A DNA stretch of 64,000 bases from Oryza sativa Japonica Group (GCF_034140825.1 NC_089044.1:11387001-11451000); one strand, 5' to 3'; positions 1 to 15,946 are shown, numbered from the stretch's first letter. The notes: generated by a model from the sequence alone, not told the origin. Translations and numbers: made by a program.

Positions 1-48
1 CCGCTAAGTTCCTATTTTTTCATGTTTACAACCTGGTCCCTCCAATTA

Positions 49-171
49 CTATAGAGATGAACCCAATCCAGAATATGAACCGTAAAAGAAAACACCTATT
101 AAACCAATCACAGCAATACTGGTTACAGTACCTATCAGCCAAAGAGGAATTCTTCCAGTAGTATCGGCCAT
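49..171 (-). CDS. psbJ: Photosystem II reaction centre protein J (copy 1)
   Basis: A 40-residue, single-span thylakoid protein of photosystem II, with the usual start [11 protein letters not shown] and end GLGSSL. It is the last gene of the psbE-psbF-psbL-psbJ unit. Codon 18 reads AGT (Ser), while the second copy at 60,662-60,784 has GGT (Gly). Gly is what I know from other plants, so copy 1 carries a G18S change caused by C to T at position 120, a CpG on the plus strand. The rest is intact. Identity is certain; function of this copy is doubtful if the locus is nuclear. Confidence 0.97.
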   Translation of the reverse strand: MADTTGRIPLWLIGTVTSIAVIGLIGVFFYGSYSGLGSSL

Positions 172-297
172 TTCCCCTACTTTCCTCCACATTTTATCAA
201 GTGGTCATGCTAGAGACAAAAACAGTCATGGATAGTTATAAGGATGGTATCCTTCCAAATGGGGATAAGAGAATTCTTACTACTCTCTTTCTTTCTC

Positions 298-2111
<1,814 letters not shown>

Positions 2112-2121
2112 AATGAATTGA

Positions 2122-2397
<276 letters not shown>

Positions 2398-2423
2398 TTG
2401 AGTAATATTTCTTTTTTGATTGC

Positions 2424-2445
2424 CCTCCTCTTGGTCTGGAGGAGG
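2424..2445 (+). terminator. petG 3' stem-loop (copy 1)
   Basis: Stem CCTCCTC / GAGGAGG with an 8-base loop, 26 bases after the petG stop. Plastid stem-loops of this kind mainly define and protect mRNA 3' ends. The second copy has one extra base in the loop. Confidence 0.6.
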
Positions 2446-2512
2446 TCAAATTGGAATTGCAATTTGTTTTGTTAAGTTATTTTGCCCTGCTTCGACATAA
2501 GATAGATGGAAT

Positions 2513-2586
2513 CACGCTCTGTAGGATTTGAACCTACGACATCGGGTTTTGGAGACCCGCGTTCTACCGAACTGAACTAAGAGCGC
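2513..2586 (-). tRNA. trnW-CCA: tRNA-Trp (CCA), copy 1
   Basis: A 74-nt cloverleaf with anticodon CCA, 7-bp acceptor stem GCGCTCT/AGAGCGT and T-arm GGTTCAAATCC. Same as the second copy. Confidence 0.96.
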
Positions 2587-2712
2587 TTTCAAAAATCAAA
2601 TCCTTTTCTACTCCTAATGTGTCTCACGTACGTATAGTATCCACAAATTAAAGTTATACCCGCTTTAATCGACCTCCTCACTACTGCCTATAAAGAAGAA
2701 AGAAGTAATAGG

Positions 2713-2786
2713 TAGGGATGACAGGATTTGAACCTGTGACATTTTGTACCCAAAACAAACGCGCTACCAAGCTGCGCTACATCCCT
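2713..2786 (-). tRNA. trnP-UGG: tRNA-Pro (UGG), copy 1
   Basis: A 74-nt cloverleaf, acceptor AGGGATG/CATCCCT, anticodon loop TTTTGGG carrying TGG. It lies next to trnW as in all land plant plastomes. Same as the second copy. Confidence 0.96.
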
Positions 2787-3105
2787 TTTCCAAATTGTTG
2801 TACAATGTCATTGTACACAATTCCTATCTTGTTTTCCACATCCTAATTTTCTTGTCTTTTTCTATCTATAGAGAATCCTCGTGTCATTTCTTCTTTTCGG
2901 TCTCATATAATCAAGGAATGGTATATATCTAAATCCAATCTAATTTCACCTATAAAAGAAAGATTACTATTCCTTGGTAATCTATAGGAAGGGATTGTCT
3001 TTTTCGTTTTTAGTTCGGAATTTCGCCTAAACAAAAGAAATACAAATGATCTTGGGCAATAATATCTGATCATATACGTATTCCAATAAGGAAGGAGGAT
3101 TTTCA

Positions 3106-3240
3106 ATGCGGGATATAAAAACATATCTCTCTGTAGCACCCGTGCTAAGTACTCTATGGTTTGGGGCTTTAGCAGGTTTATTGATAGAAATTAATCGTTT
3201 ATTTCCAGATGCTTTGTCATTCCCCTTTTTTTCATTCTAG
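3106..3240 (+). CDS. psaJ: Photosystem I subunit IX (copy 1)
   Basis: A 44-residue single-span photosystem I subunit, [20 protein letters not shown] and ending PFFSF. A Shine-Dalgarno-like GGAGG lies about 9 bases before the ATG. It heads psaJ-rpl33-rps18. Identical in the second copy. Confidence 0.96.
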
Positions 3241-3681
3241 TTGTTGCTATGTGAGGAATAGAGTTCTTCGTGACATGATAAAAAATTCCCACTTTTCAAT
3301 CCCTTTTTAGTATAGGAAAGAAAAAGAAAGAAAAGATAGATTGGGTTGGACCTTAGAGTCATGAAAAATTTGGTAAATCTCATTTTTGAAAAAAGAAATT
3401 CAATTAAAAGCAGTATCCAAGCTAAGTCAGGCCTCAGAAATCAGAGCATAGAAAGAGGCTGGGTTGGCTACTAAAATGAAAGGATTTTGCTTCAAAATCC
3501 TTGCTAATTTGACAAGGATTGTATTCCTTAATTATTTCTCTATTTTTTATTACTTAATTGAAAAAATTCCAAAAATTTTTATTCTAATGGATTTTCTTCT
3601 TCCTCTTCGGTTTCAAAATAGAGGAATAAAAGAATAAGTAGAAGAATTAAGTTAAGTCAATCCAAAAAGGAAAGGAGGTTC
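3241..3681. other. psaJ-rpl33 spacer
   Basis: 441 bases, AT-rich, no gene seen. Similarity with the second repeat copy continues to at least 3387, where the window end cuts the other copy. Confidence 0.6.
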
Positions 3682-3882
3682 ATGGCCAAGGGGAAAGATG
3701 TTAGAATCAGAGTTATTTTGCAATGTGTGAGTTGTGTTCGAAAAGGGGCCAATGAGGAGTCGGCAGGGATTTCTAGATATAGTACTCAAAAGAATCGCCA
3801 CAATACACCCGGACAATTAGAATTAAGAAAATTTTGTCGTTATTGTCGTAAGCATACGATTCATGCCGAAATAAAGAAATAG
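3682..3882 (+). CDS. rpl33: 50S ribosomal protein L33
   Basis: A 66-residue plastid large-subunit protein, [20 protein letters not shown] with two Cys pairs (CVSC and CRYC). It is preceded by AAAGGAGG seven bases before the ATG. It is co-directional with psaJ and rps18. Full length, no anomaly seen. Confidence 0.97.
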   Translation: MAKGKDVRIRVILQCVSCVRKGANEESAGISRYSTQKNRHNTPGQLELRKFCRYCRKHTIHAEIKK

Positions 3883-4124
3883 GAGCATCTTATGTTCGAT
3901 CTTTCCATAGATCAAAAAGAATAAGAACTTCCTATTTAATATATAGAGCATAGATAGAATACAAAATACAAATCAACTTGTCTGATTTCCATTAGATATT
4001 ATTTCATATGTATCGAGGGTATTCATCTAATATATGGACCAAAGAGAGACTATTTCTTCTGGATCCAAAATTAATAAAATAAACAAATCAATTTTTTTTT
4101 CAATTTTAAAATAAGGAATAAATC

Positions 4125-4682
4125 ATGTATACATCTAAACAACCCTTTCATAAATCCAAACAAACTTTTCATAAATCCAAGCAAACTTTTCGTAAATCCA
4201 AGCAAACTTTTCGTAAATTCAAACAACCTTTTCGCAAACCCAAACAACCTTTTCGTAGGCGTCCTCGGATTGGCCCGGGGGATCGAATTGATTATAGAAA
4301 CATGAGTTTAATTAATCGATTTATTAGTGAACAAGGAAAAATATTATCGAGACGAATAAATAGATTAACCTTGAAACAACAACGATTAATTACTCTTGCT
4401 ATAAAACAGGCTCGTATTTTATCTTTCTTACCATTTCGTAACTATGAGAATGAGAAACAATTTCAAGCCCAGTCAATTTCAATAATTACAGGTCCTAGAC
4501 CCAGAAAAAATAGACATATTCCTCCATTAACACAAAAGTTCAATTCCAATCGAAACTTAAGAAACTCCAACCAGACTTTAAGAAACAACAATCGGAACTT
4601 TCCGATTGTTGATGTTTTATTCGAAAGGGCCAGACTATATATAAAGAAAGTAATCCAATTTAGATTCTTGGGTTTGTTATAA
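4125..4682 (+). CDS. rps18: 30S ribosomal protein S18, C-terminus frameshifted
   Basis: Plastid small-subunit protein. The N-terminus has the grass-type heptad repeat K-Q-(P/T)-F-(H/R)-K-(S/F/P), six tandem units in residues 4-45, followed by the conserved core with [11 protein letters not shown] and [15 protein letters not shown]. After residue 158 (NNNRN) the usual grass ending, which I recall as LSSDC, is replaced by a 27-residue tail ([14 protein letters not shown] and on) to a stop at 4680-4682. A TGA in the other frame lies at 4610-4612, where the canonical 163-residue form would end. This looks like loss of about 4 bases near 4599-4602. The core is intact, so activity might survive. 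Confidence 0.93.
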
Positions 4683-4770
4683 GAAAGAACAATGGGGAAG
4701 AAAAAATAGTTTTTTTATTTATTGCAACATGCTCGTTGATTCCTACCACTTAATCTTAATTTATTGTATC

Positions 4771-4794
4771 TTCCCGGAGTTACCTCTCCGGGAA
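4771..4794. terminator. Stem-loop between convergent rps18 and rpl20
   Basis: A 9-bp GC-rich stem, TTCCCGGAG / CTCCGGGAA, with a 6-base loop. It sits between the ends of two convergent genes and could form the 3' end of either mRNA. Confidence 0.65.
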
Positions 4795-4834
4795 TTCTTT
4801 TTTAATTATTCCTGTATATTACTTTTTTATCCCT

Positions 4835-5194
4835 TTAATTGATAATCTTTATTTTATTGGAAATCGTGTAAAGATTATTTGGATTTAATACAGCTACTTG
4901 TGCAAGGATTTTACGATTAAGAATCAATTCTTTCTTGTAAAGATTGTGTATTAATTTACTATAATTATCGAATACTTTATGTATCCGCGTTGCTGCGTTT
5001 ATCCGACTGATCCACAAACGCCAAAAATCCCTCTTTTGCCTGACTCTATCTCGATGAGAGGAAACAAACGCTCTTCTTACCTGTTGAGTAATCATTCGAT
5101 TAAGTCTTAAATGAGCCCCTCTAAAGTTTGAGGCAAATGAACGCATTTTTGCCCGTCGTCTCCGAGCTATATATCCTCGCGGAACTCTGGTCAT
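4835..5194 (-). CDS. rpl20: 50S ribosomal protein L20
   Basis: A 119-residue 23S rRNA-binding protein of the plastid large subunit. It begins [20 protein letters not shown] and contains the basic motif [16 protein letters not shown]. In a normal grass plastome the 5' exon of rps12 lies upstream of it. Here its upstream flank runs into trnQ instead. The reading frame is whole. Confidence 0.96.
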   Translation of the reverse strand: MTRVPRGYIARRRRAKMRSFASNFRGAHLRLNRMITQQVRRAFVSSHRDRVRQKRDFWRLWISRINAATRIHKVFDNYSKLIHNLYKKELILNRKILAQVAVLNPNNLYTISNKIKIIN

Positions 5195-5758
5195 TGAATC
5201 AAATTAACCTTAATGAATAACTAATGATTTCTCTTCTTTTAGCCATCCTTTTTCCCATTAATAACAAAACGAATTATTCCATGCTTTTACTTATTTTTTC
5301 TTTTACCTAAAAGAAGCAACTCCAAATCAAAATTGAATCCATTCTATCTAACGAGCAGTTCTTATCTTATCTTTACCGGGATGGATCATCTGGATATTTA
5401 AAAAATCGCGGATCGAGATCGTTTTCGCTTAACCAAAGAAAGAAAAAGAAGAAGGAACCTTTTTTACTAATAAAATACTATAAAAAAATTTATCTCTATC
5501 ATAAATCTATCTCTACCATAAAGGAATAGGTCTCGTTTTTTATACAATGTTCTACGTCAAGTTTAAAATTTTTTCATGAAAAAAAGATTTTCAATTTGAC
5601 TGGACTTGACACTGGATTATGTTTTCTGAGACAGAAAATGAACGCATTAGGACTGCATCGAATCTAAGAGTTTATAAGAGAAAAAAATTCTCTTTAATAA
5701 ACTTTATGTCTCGTGCAGAATACAATACGATTTCATCTTTCGTTTCATCATAAAAAAT
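5195..5758. other. Novel junction spacer between rpl20 and trnQ
   Basis: The rpl20-proximal side should be the rpl20-rps12 spacer and the trnQ-proximal side the rps16-trnQ spacer. In a grass plastome these are tens of kilobases apart. No rps12 exon, rps16 exon or other coding sequence is present. The exact breakpoint cannot be placed by eye. Confidence 0.85.
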
Positions 5759-5830
5759 CTGGGACGGAAGGATTCGAACCTCCGAGTAACGGGACCAAAA
5801 CCCGCTGCCTTACCACTTGGCCACGCCCCA
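5759..5830 (-). tRNA. trnQ-UUG: tRNA-Gln (UUG)
   Basis: A 72-nt cloverleaf, acceptor TGGGGCG with CGTCCC, anticodon loop TTTTGGT containing TTG. It starts the standard grass block trnQ-psbK-psbI-trnS. Confidence 0.95.
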
Positions 5831-6007
5831 TTTCGGGTTTTATGCGACACTAATAAACAGTATTATGTTTATTTCTTATTCGTCAATCCTACTTCAATTA
5901 CATAAAAATGGGGGGTATTCTCTTGGTAGGATTCTAGACATGCGAATAATATAGAATCCAAAAAATGCATTGATCATTACATGGAATTCTATTAAGATAT
6001 TATATGA

Positions 6008-6860
<853 letters not shown>

Positions 6861-6970
6861 AAATCCAAAATTTTTTCTTACAAATTGGATTTGTTTCATA
6901 CATTTATCTACGAGAAAATCCGGGGGTCAGAATTCCTTCCAATTCGAAAGTCCCAAACGATCCGAGGGGG

Positions 6971-7058
6971 CGGAAAGAGAGGGATTCGAACCCTCGGTAC
7001 AAAAAAATTGTACAACGGATTAGCAATCCGCCGCTTTAGTCCACTCAGCCATCTCTCC
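6971..7058 (-). tRNA. trnS-GCU: tRNA-Ser (GCU)
   Basis: An 88-nt class II tRNA with anticodon GCT (GGATTGCTAATCC) and a long variable arm TTGTACAATTTTTTTGTAC. Acceptor GGAGAGA/TCTTTCC. Confidence 0.95.
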
Positions 7059-10397
<3,339 letters not shown>

Positions 10398-10438
10398 GAT
10401 TTTCTTATTTATACCTGTTCTACTGTTTTTTTCTGTTC

Positions 10439-10467
10439 TGGCTCGGTTATTCTATCTAGCCGAGCCA
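10439..10467 (+). terminator. psbC 3' stem-loop
   Basis: Stem TGGCTCGG / CCGAGCCA, 8 bp, with a 13-base loop, 41 bases after the psbC stop. It is a typical plastid mRNA 3'-end hairpin. Confidence 0.65.
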
Positions 10468-10569
10468 TTCATTCCTTTCTATGAAAGAAAGATAAGGGGA
10501 CAGAACAAAAAAAACAAATAAAGAAACAAACGTATTCAATACGCAAAAGAAAAGAGAGAGGAAAGCAAA

Positions 10570-10657
10570 AGGAGAGAGAGGGATTCGAACCCTCGATAGT
10601 TCCTAGAACTATACCGGTTTTCAAGACCGGAGCTATCAACCACTCAGCCATCTCTCC
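10570..10657 (-). tRNA. trnS-UGA: tRNA-Ser (UGA)
   Basis: An 88-nt class II tRNA; anticodon loop CTTGAAA with TGA, long variable arm TATAGTTCTAGGAACTAT. It lies opposite to psbC and psbZ as in other plastomes. Confidence 0.95.
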
Positions 10658-11192
<535 letters not shown>

Positions 11193-11397
11193 ATGTGTTT
11201 AGTATTTAGTAGCCCGATAAAAAATAAAAAAGGGCCGTTTATTCGGATTGTGAGACGCATTAAAATGCAATTTGCGCCCCGAATTGATTGACAGACAATT
11301 AAATTAATAAAAAGAAAACTCAAATAGAAAATGAAACGGTCGACCCAGACATAGACGGTCGACCCAGGCGGATATACCCTATAAAATATAGGACGTA

Positions 11398-11468
11398 GCG
11401 AGCGTAGTTCAATGGTAAAACATCTCCTTGCCAAGGAGAAGATACGGGTTCGATTCCCGCCGCTCGCC
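11398..11468 (+). tRNA. trnG-GCC: tRNA-Gly (GCC)
   Basis: A 71-nt intronless glycine tRNA, acceptor GCGAGCG/CGCTCGC, anticodon GCC in CTTGCCAAG, T-arm GGGTTCGATTCCC. Located after psbZ, as usual. Confidence 0.95.
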
Positions 11469-11598
11469 AGCTTAATTTAGTAAGGTACTATCAGAAAAAA
11501 TTTAGTCTACTTTTATTAAAGTAATAGGTGTTAGTCTAGTACCGTACCCCTTTACTATCTTAGCCCCCTTTGCACCCCACTCAAAAAAAGAGCACTAC

Positions 11599-11620
11599 AG
11601 CGGCGGGAATCGAACTCGGC
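11599..11620 (-). pseudogene. Fragment of a trnG-like gene
   Basis: The minus strand shows GTTCGATTCCCGCCGCT, 17 bases equal to the 3' end of trnG-GCC, with no other tRNA arms beside it. It is probably debris of the tRNA-mediated inversions that shaped grass plastomes. Confidence 0.55.
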
Positions 11621-11805
11621 AACAGGGTTCCCTAAACCGGGGATTCACCGAAACAAACAACCAGCAAACAGCTTTTAAAGGGAAGGGAGATAGACTGTGC
11701 CTTTCTTTCATTTATTTTTTCTTTTCTGCAAGGTAGGGGGCCTTGAGAGTTCCTCTTGTGGTAGCAAGTTACTTCGCAACCTGCTCAATTTGGCCTTATA
11801 GGGTC

Positions 11806-11900
11806 GGGAACTAATGAATAAAAAGGGTTGGATACCGCCCAACCACCCAGCCCTCTACCATATCTAGACAAATAGAATAGTCCTTTTATACAGACTGCTA
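11806..11900. repeat. Dispersed repeat unit 1 beside trnfM
   Basis: This is one of three similar units; the others are at 11,985-12,064 and 35,251-35,335. The shared core is CTCTACCAT(A/G)TCTA(G/T)ACAAATAGAATAGT followed by TTATACAGA. Each unit abuts a trnfM or trnG sequence, which fits duplication at the ancestral inversion endpoints. Confidence 0.85.
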
Positions 11901-11901
11901 A

Positions 11902-11975
11902 GTGCGGAGACGGGAATCGAACCCGTGACCTCAAGGTTATGAGCCTCGTGAGCTACCAAACTGCTCTACTCCACT
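11902..11975 (-). tRNA. trnfM-CAU: Initiator tRNA-Met (CAU)
   Basis: A 74-nt initiator tRNA with anticodon loop CTCATAA, D-arm GAGCAGTTTGG and T-arm GGGTTCGATTCCC. The acceptor reads AGTGGAG against CTCCGCA, so one pair is G:U where the common sequence has C:G. This may be a C to T change, but natural grass variation is not excluded. Confidence 0.9.
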
Positions 11976-11984
11976 CTGGAGCGC

Positions 11985-12064
11985 TGGAAACCGGTGGACG
12001 AAAAAGGTTGAATACAGGCCTCTACCATGTCTAGACAAATAGAATAGTTATTTTATACAGAATG
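11985..12064. repeat. Dispersed repeat unit 2 beside trnG-UCC
   Basis: Second unit of the three-copy repeat. It fills the gap between trnfM and the 3' exon of trnG-UCC and carries the same AGACAAATAGAATAGT core. Confidence 0.85.
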
Positions 12065-12065
12065 G

Positions 12066-12816
12066 AGCGGGTAGCGGGAATCGAACCCGCATCGTTAGCT
12101 TGGAAGGCTAGGGGTTATAGTCGACGTTGGTTGATTATTATTAACGTCTCTAATTCAAAACCGAACATGAAATTTTGATTTCATTCGGCTCCTTTATGGG
12201 TATTCTCACCACTTAACATCTAAGTCAGCTTTTTTGTCTGAATGGAACCAAGGCTCTCTGCTTTCTAGATGATCCCTAAAGAGTAGGAGATAGAAATTTG
12301 CCTAAATCTATCTAATCTAATTACTTCGTTCCCTAATTTCATTTAAGAGATCCTGAGGAAAAGAATTGGGTTTCCACCGAGCTGAAACAATATGCTGATG
12401 GTTTTAGTAAACCAAAACTACCGTTTTTTAGCTATTTGGCTTCCATTTCCTTTTTTAACAAAAGAAGATTTAGTTACGATTGGAAATAAATTTTTTTGTA
12501 TCTTCATCCATAGATCCTTTACTCATATTTTAAAAATTGGAATCCTTAATCCAATGCAAAATTATGCTTCGCAACTCTGTACTCATAATCCAAATCCTAT
12601 TTGTTTTTTGGATGCAATTTCAATTAGTCTTTGGGTACAAATCGCGAAAATGCATATTCTTCCTCAATATGCTATTGAGAGAAAAAGGAGTAAATCCTTT
12701 CTAAGAACTAAAGTTTTCATCGGAATATAAAAAACCTTAAGGACGCCTTAAGTATATCATTTCAAATTCAGTTATTAATAGAACGAATCACACTTTTACC
12801 ACTAAACTATACCCGC
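12066..12816 (-). tRNA. trnG-UCC: tRNA-Gly (UCC), split by an intron
   Basis: The 5' exon is 12,794-12,816 (23 nt, GCGGGTATAGTTTAGTGG and on). The 3' exon is 12,066-12,113 (48 nt) with TTCC in the anticodon loop and T-arm GGGTTCGATTCCC. The joined exons give a 71-nt glycine tRNA. The position after trnfM is specific to grasses. Confidence 0.93.
12114..12793 (-). other. Group II intron of trnG-UCC
   Basis: 680 bases starting GTGTG and ending in AY, the group II boundaries. A 112-codon open frame on the opposite strand is not credible as a gene. Confidence 0.85.
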
Positions 12817-13139
12817 TACATGTAAATTCTGATACCAACGCTACCCTTTGTCAAGGGTAGCCATTCGAGAAAGATGCTAATTCCCTCTTAGTTAATGAAA
12901 CAGAGAAGGTTCCTCACAGTTAGCGGTTGGTACTTCGATCGCGGGCCTTTCCTTTACTTTCTTTTTTGTTCAGAATTGAACAAAGAATTTGGGGAAGAAA
13001 ACATCTTCCCCCACTTATCATGAAATCTGGGCCATAGAGAAAGAGTGAGATGTTTTTTTTTATTTATCATAGACTTTCCCTATGGCTTGAGAGAAACAAT
13101 AAATAACTTAAAGAAAAAGGCACATAGGAGCCGAAGGAT

Positions 13140-13409
13140 TTACTTGATGTAAAGAAGATTCTGAATGTCTCTGCTTAGTCGATTCTCTCCGTTTAACTTT
13201 TTCTTCTCTTCTTTTCCACTCAATTCTAGTTTATTAGATTCTTGTTTAAAAGAATCAAAGAAGATGAATAGAACTAAGAACACACAAAAAAGAGCATATA
13301 GGCCCGAGACCATTACCAAAAGTTCTTCCCAATAATCATATTGGGTATCTGTTCCCTTCCTTTTCCTATTAGGATGGGGCATGTTGGATTTTCCATATCC
13401 ATATACCAT
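13140..13409 (-). CDS. ycf70: Ycf70-like grass plastid protein
   Basis: An 89-codon frame starting MVYGYGKSNMPHPNRKRKG, with one strongly hydrophobic segment (residues about 31-51, VMVSGLYALFCVFLVLFIFF) and a charged Lys/Glu-rich tail. I recognise it as the hypothetical protein family ycf70, reported only from grasses in this trnG-trnT interval. Function is unknown and expression doubtful. Many regard it as a relic. Confidence 0.6.
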   Translation of the reverse strand: MVYGYGKSNMPHPNRKRKGTDTQYDYWEELLVMVSGLYALFCVFLVLFIFFDSFKQESNKLELSGKEEKKKLNGENRLSRDIQNLLYIK

Positions 13410-13633
13410 CGAACCTTAAGGGTTCCAGAACCCTCCTTTTTTGCTAGTTTTCAGAAACGGAAAACCCTGAACCAGGAGCAGTATAAATTCTACTGCCCGC
13501 CTTTTACAAGAAAATTGGTGATAAAACTCCACTACAGTTTGTTCAAAATGCACCAATCAGAATCCCTTGAGAATATTCAAGTACCCTATTTCTAAGATAT
13601 TTCTAAGAGAAGAGGTACCTGCTGAAAATCGCT

Positions 13634-13861
13634 TCAACAAATCCACTTAAGAAAAATTGCAAAGTTTTGAACTCGAAGGTTTTTCCAAGGGATGCCTGTT
13701 AAAAATTGTTTCAACCTCTCACCAAAACAGACAAGAAGTATATCACTGAAAATTAATACCCAGCCATATGGGTATATGAAGGGCGCGAATTCGTTTATAC
13801 CCCACCCAATTAGAGGAAATAAAACATAAATGGAGAAAGTTTTCATGATAAGATCAGCCAA
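13634..13861 (-). CDS. Hypothetical 75-residue membrane ORF upstream of ycf70
   Basis: Open frame beginning MADLIMKTFSIYVLFPLIGW with two or three hydrophobic stretches (residues about 9-20, 31-45). It lies on the ycf70 strand, 224 bases upstream. I do not recognise a family. The two frames may be pieces of one decayed longer gene, or this may be chance. Confidence 0.25.
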   Translation of the reverse strand: MADLIMKTFSIYVLFPLIGWGINEFAPFIYPYGWVLIFSDILLVCFGERLKQFLTGIPWKNLRVQNFAIFLKWIC

Positions 13862-14121
13862 TAGAAGAAAAAAGTCCCTAATTTTTCAGACTGTTCTGAG
13901 CATGTGAAAAGTCAATAGCCTAAAGATAAAAAACCCTATACTTTGTGCAAGTGATAAGAGAGAATATGAAAGATTTTCCTATTTTTCTTGATTTTCTTAA
14001 GATTTTTTTGAACCTGACCATGAATAGACTTATATATCTCGATATATACAGATATAATGTACATTATGGAGTAGACCTATAATGGGAAATGAAAGTGGCT
14101 AATTTTGGAATTGAATAAGAA

Positions 14122-14193
14122 GCCCTTTTAACTCAGTGGTAGAGTAATGCCATGGTAAGGCATAAGTCATCGGTTCAAATCCGATAAAGGGCT
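14122..14193 (+). tRNA. trnT-GGU: tRNA-Thr (GGU)
   Basis: A 72-nt cloverleaf, acceptor GCCCTTT/AAAGGGC, anticodon stem ATGCC/GGCAT with GGT in the loop, T-arm CGGTTCAAATCCG. All stems pair. Confidence 0.95.
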
Positions 14194-14263
14194 TTTTTTA
14201 CTTAGTGGTAGAGTAATGCCGCGGTAAGACGTGAGTCAGTGGTTCAAATCCGATACAGTACTT
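14194..14263 (+). pseudogene. Degenerate tandem copy of trnT-GGU
   Basis: It directly follows trnT and repeats CTTAGTGGTAGAGTAATGCC, GGTAAG and GTGGTTCAAATCCGATA. The acceptor stem is not matched and the anticodon stem has a C/A mismatch. It is a duplicated and decayed tRNA. Confidence 0.85.
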
Positions 14264-14693
14264 TTCTACTAAATTCATTCACTTTCTTTCTTTTTGAAAA
14301 TTTCTCTTTTTTTATTGAATTTGATAACTTAGTGCGAGATGCATGCATTTTTAGTTTAAACACTAAGCGAAGCAGGGGGGTGTAAATTCCAAAAAAGAAA
14401 TTGGACTCTTTTTCCTATTAGATCAATCAAATCACTACCCGTACTGAACTAATATAGAATCCCTTTTATTAATCTATTCTTATTCCATATCCTTTATAAA
14501 CGAATTTCCCTAAAAAGTAGGGGATGATCCGTGAATTAACCTAACCATCAACTAAAAAAAATCCTACAAAAGCATAATGGAAAAGTAGGAAGGACTCCTT
14601 GCTTTGGATCTAGTTATACTCTTCGAGTATATTGACAATTCCAAAAAACTGCTCATACTATCATTATAGTATAATGAGGAGCGGTTGTATACC
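14264..14693. other. trnT to trnE spacer
   Basis: 430 bases without a gene. TTGACA at 14,632-14,637 and TATAGTATAATG at 14,664-14,675 could be promoter parts for the trnE-Y-D unit, but the spacing is longer than ideal. Confidence 0.5.
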
Positions 14694-14710
14694 GCCCTAT
14701 CGTCTAGTGA
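14694..14710 (+). pseudogene. Duplicated 5' end of trnE
   Basis: GCCCTATCGTCTAGTGA directly before trnE repeats the first 17 or so bases of the gene (GCCCCTATCGTCTAGTGG) with one base missing. It is a short tandem duplication. Confidence 0.8.
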
Positions 14711-14711
14711 T

Positions 14712-14784
14712 GCCCCTATCGTCTAGTGGTTCAGGACATCTCTCTTTCAAGGAGGCAGCGGGGATTCGACTTCCCCTGGGGGTA
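14712..14784 (+). tRNA. trnE-UUC: tRNA-Glu (UUC)
   Basis: A 73-nt cloverleaf, GCCCCTATCGTCTAGTGG and ending CCTGGGGGTA, anticodon loop CTTTCAA. In plastids this tRNA also feeds glutamate into tetrapyrrole synthesis. No change seen. Confidence 0.95.
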
Positions 14785-14845
14785 GGGAGTATTATGAAAG
14801 GAGGTTAATCATAGATTATCAAAAACCCTAGAATAAATTCTTCCT

Positions 14846-14929
14846 GGGTCGATGCCCGAGCGGTTAATGGGGACGGACTGTAAATTCGTTGACAATATGT
14901 CTACGCTGGTTCAAATCCAGCTCGGCCCA
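14846..14929 (+). tRNA. trnY-GUA: tRNA-Tyr (GUA)
   Basis: An 84-nt class II tRNA, GGGTCGATGCCCGAGCGG, anticodon loop CTGTAAA. The variable arm reads GTTGACAATATG where I recall GTTGGCAATATG, a possible G to A change. Confidence 0.94.
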
Positions 14930-15296
14930 AAAATCTAGGGCTTCGTGAATATGAGTTAAATCCATTTTTTTTCTTCCATAAAAAAGAATATTTGATCCAT
15001 AGAAATAAAAGAAATAAAGGATAAAAAGAAAAGGGGAAATATCTTTCTAATCTATATCTCTTTCATTCCTCTCTTACAAACAAAAAAAAGACCTTTTCTT
15101 ATTGGTTATTGAAAGGTGGATTATTATCTATTTTTAGCGATAATAAATCGCGACATACTAGTTATGTCATTCTCACTATACCCCCATACGATACGGGGGT
15201 ATGTAGTATATGATTCGTCTATTTCTTAGAGTAGGACAGGCGAATATTCTTATTCTTATGGTTCCATTTAAGAATAAGTATGCCATACGCCCCGCG
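14930..15296. other. trnY to trnD spacer
   Basis: 367 bases, A/T-rich, no gene. A short hairpin, CCCCCATACG / ATACGGGGGTATG, lies around 15,181-15,202. Confidence 0.55.
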
Positions 15297-15370
15297 GGGA
15301 TTGTAGTTCAATTGGTCAGAGCACCGCCCTGTCAAGGCGGAAGCTGCGGGTTCGAGCCCCGTCAGTCCCG
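15297..15370 (+). tRNA. trnD-GUC: tRNA-Asp (GUC)
   Basis: A 74-nt cloverleaf, acceptor GGGATTG/CAGTCCC, anticodon stem CCGCC/GGCGG with GTC, T-arm CGGGTTCGAGCCCCG. Confidence 0.95.
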
Positions 15371-15855
<485 letters not shown>

Positions 15856-15946
15856 TTGGAAGTTCAATTAATCATTGAAGAAATGAAAAAGGGATTAAAT
15901 AAAATAAAAATCCAAGTCTTAAATGAAAGGATCCGGTTGGAATCAT

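Noticed and set aside
4134-4262. Regular 21-base repeats that might suggest a CRISPR array
   Set aside because: They encode the in-frame heptad repeats of RpS18, with no spacers and no cas genes.
12392-12730. 112-codon plus-strand frame inside the trnG-UCC intron
   Set aside because: It is antisense to the intron, matches no maturase or known family, and has spacer-like composition.
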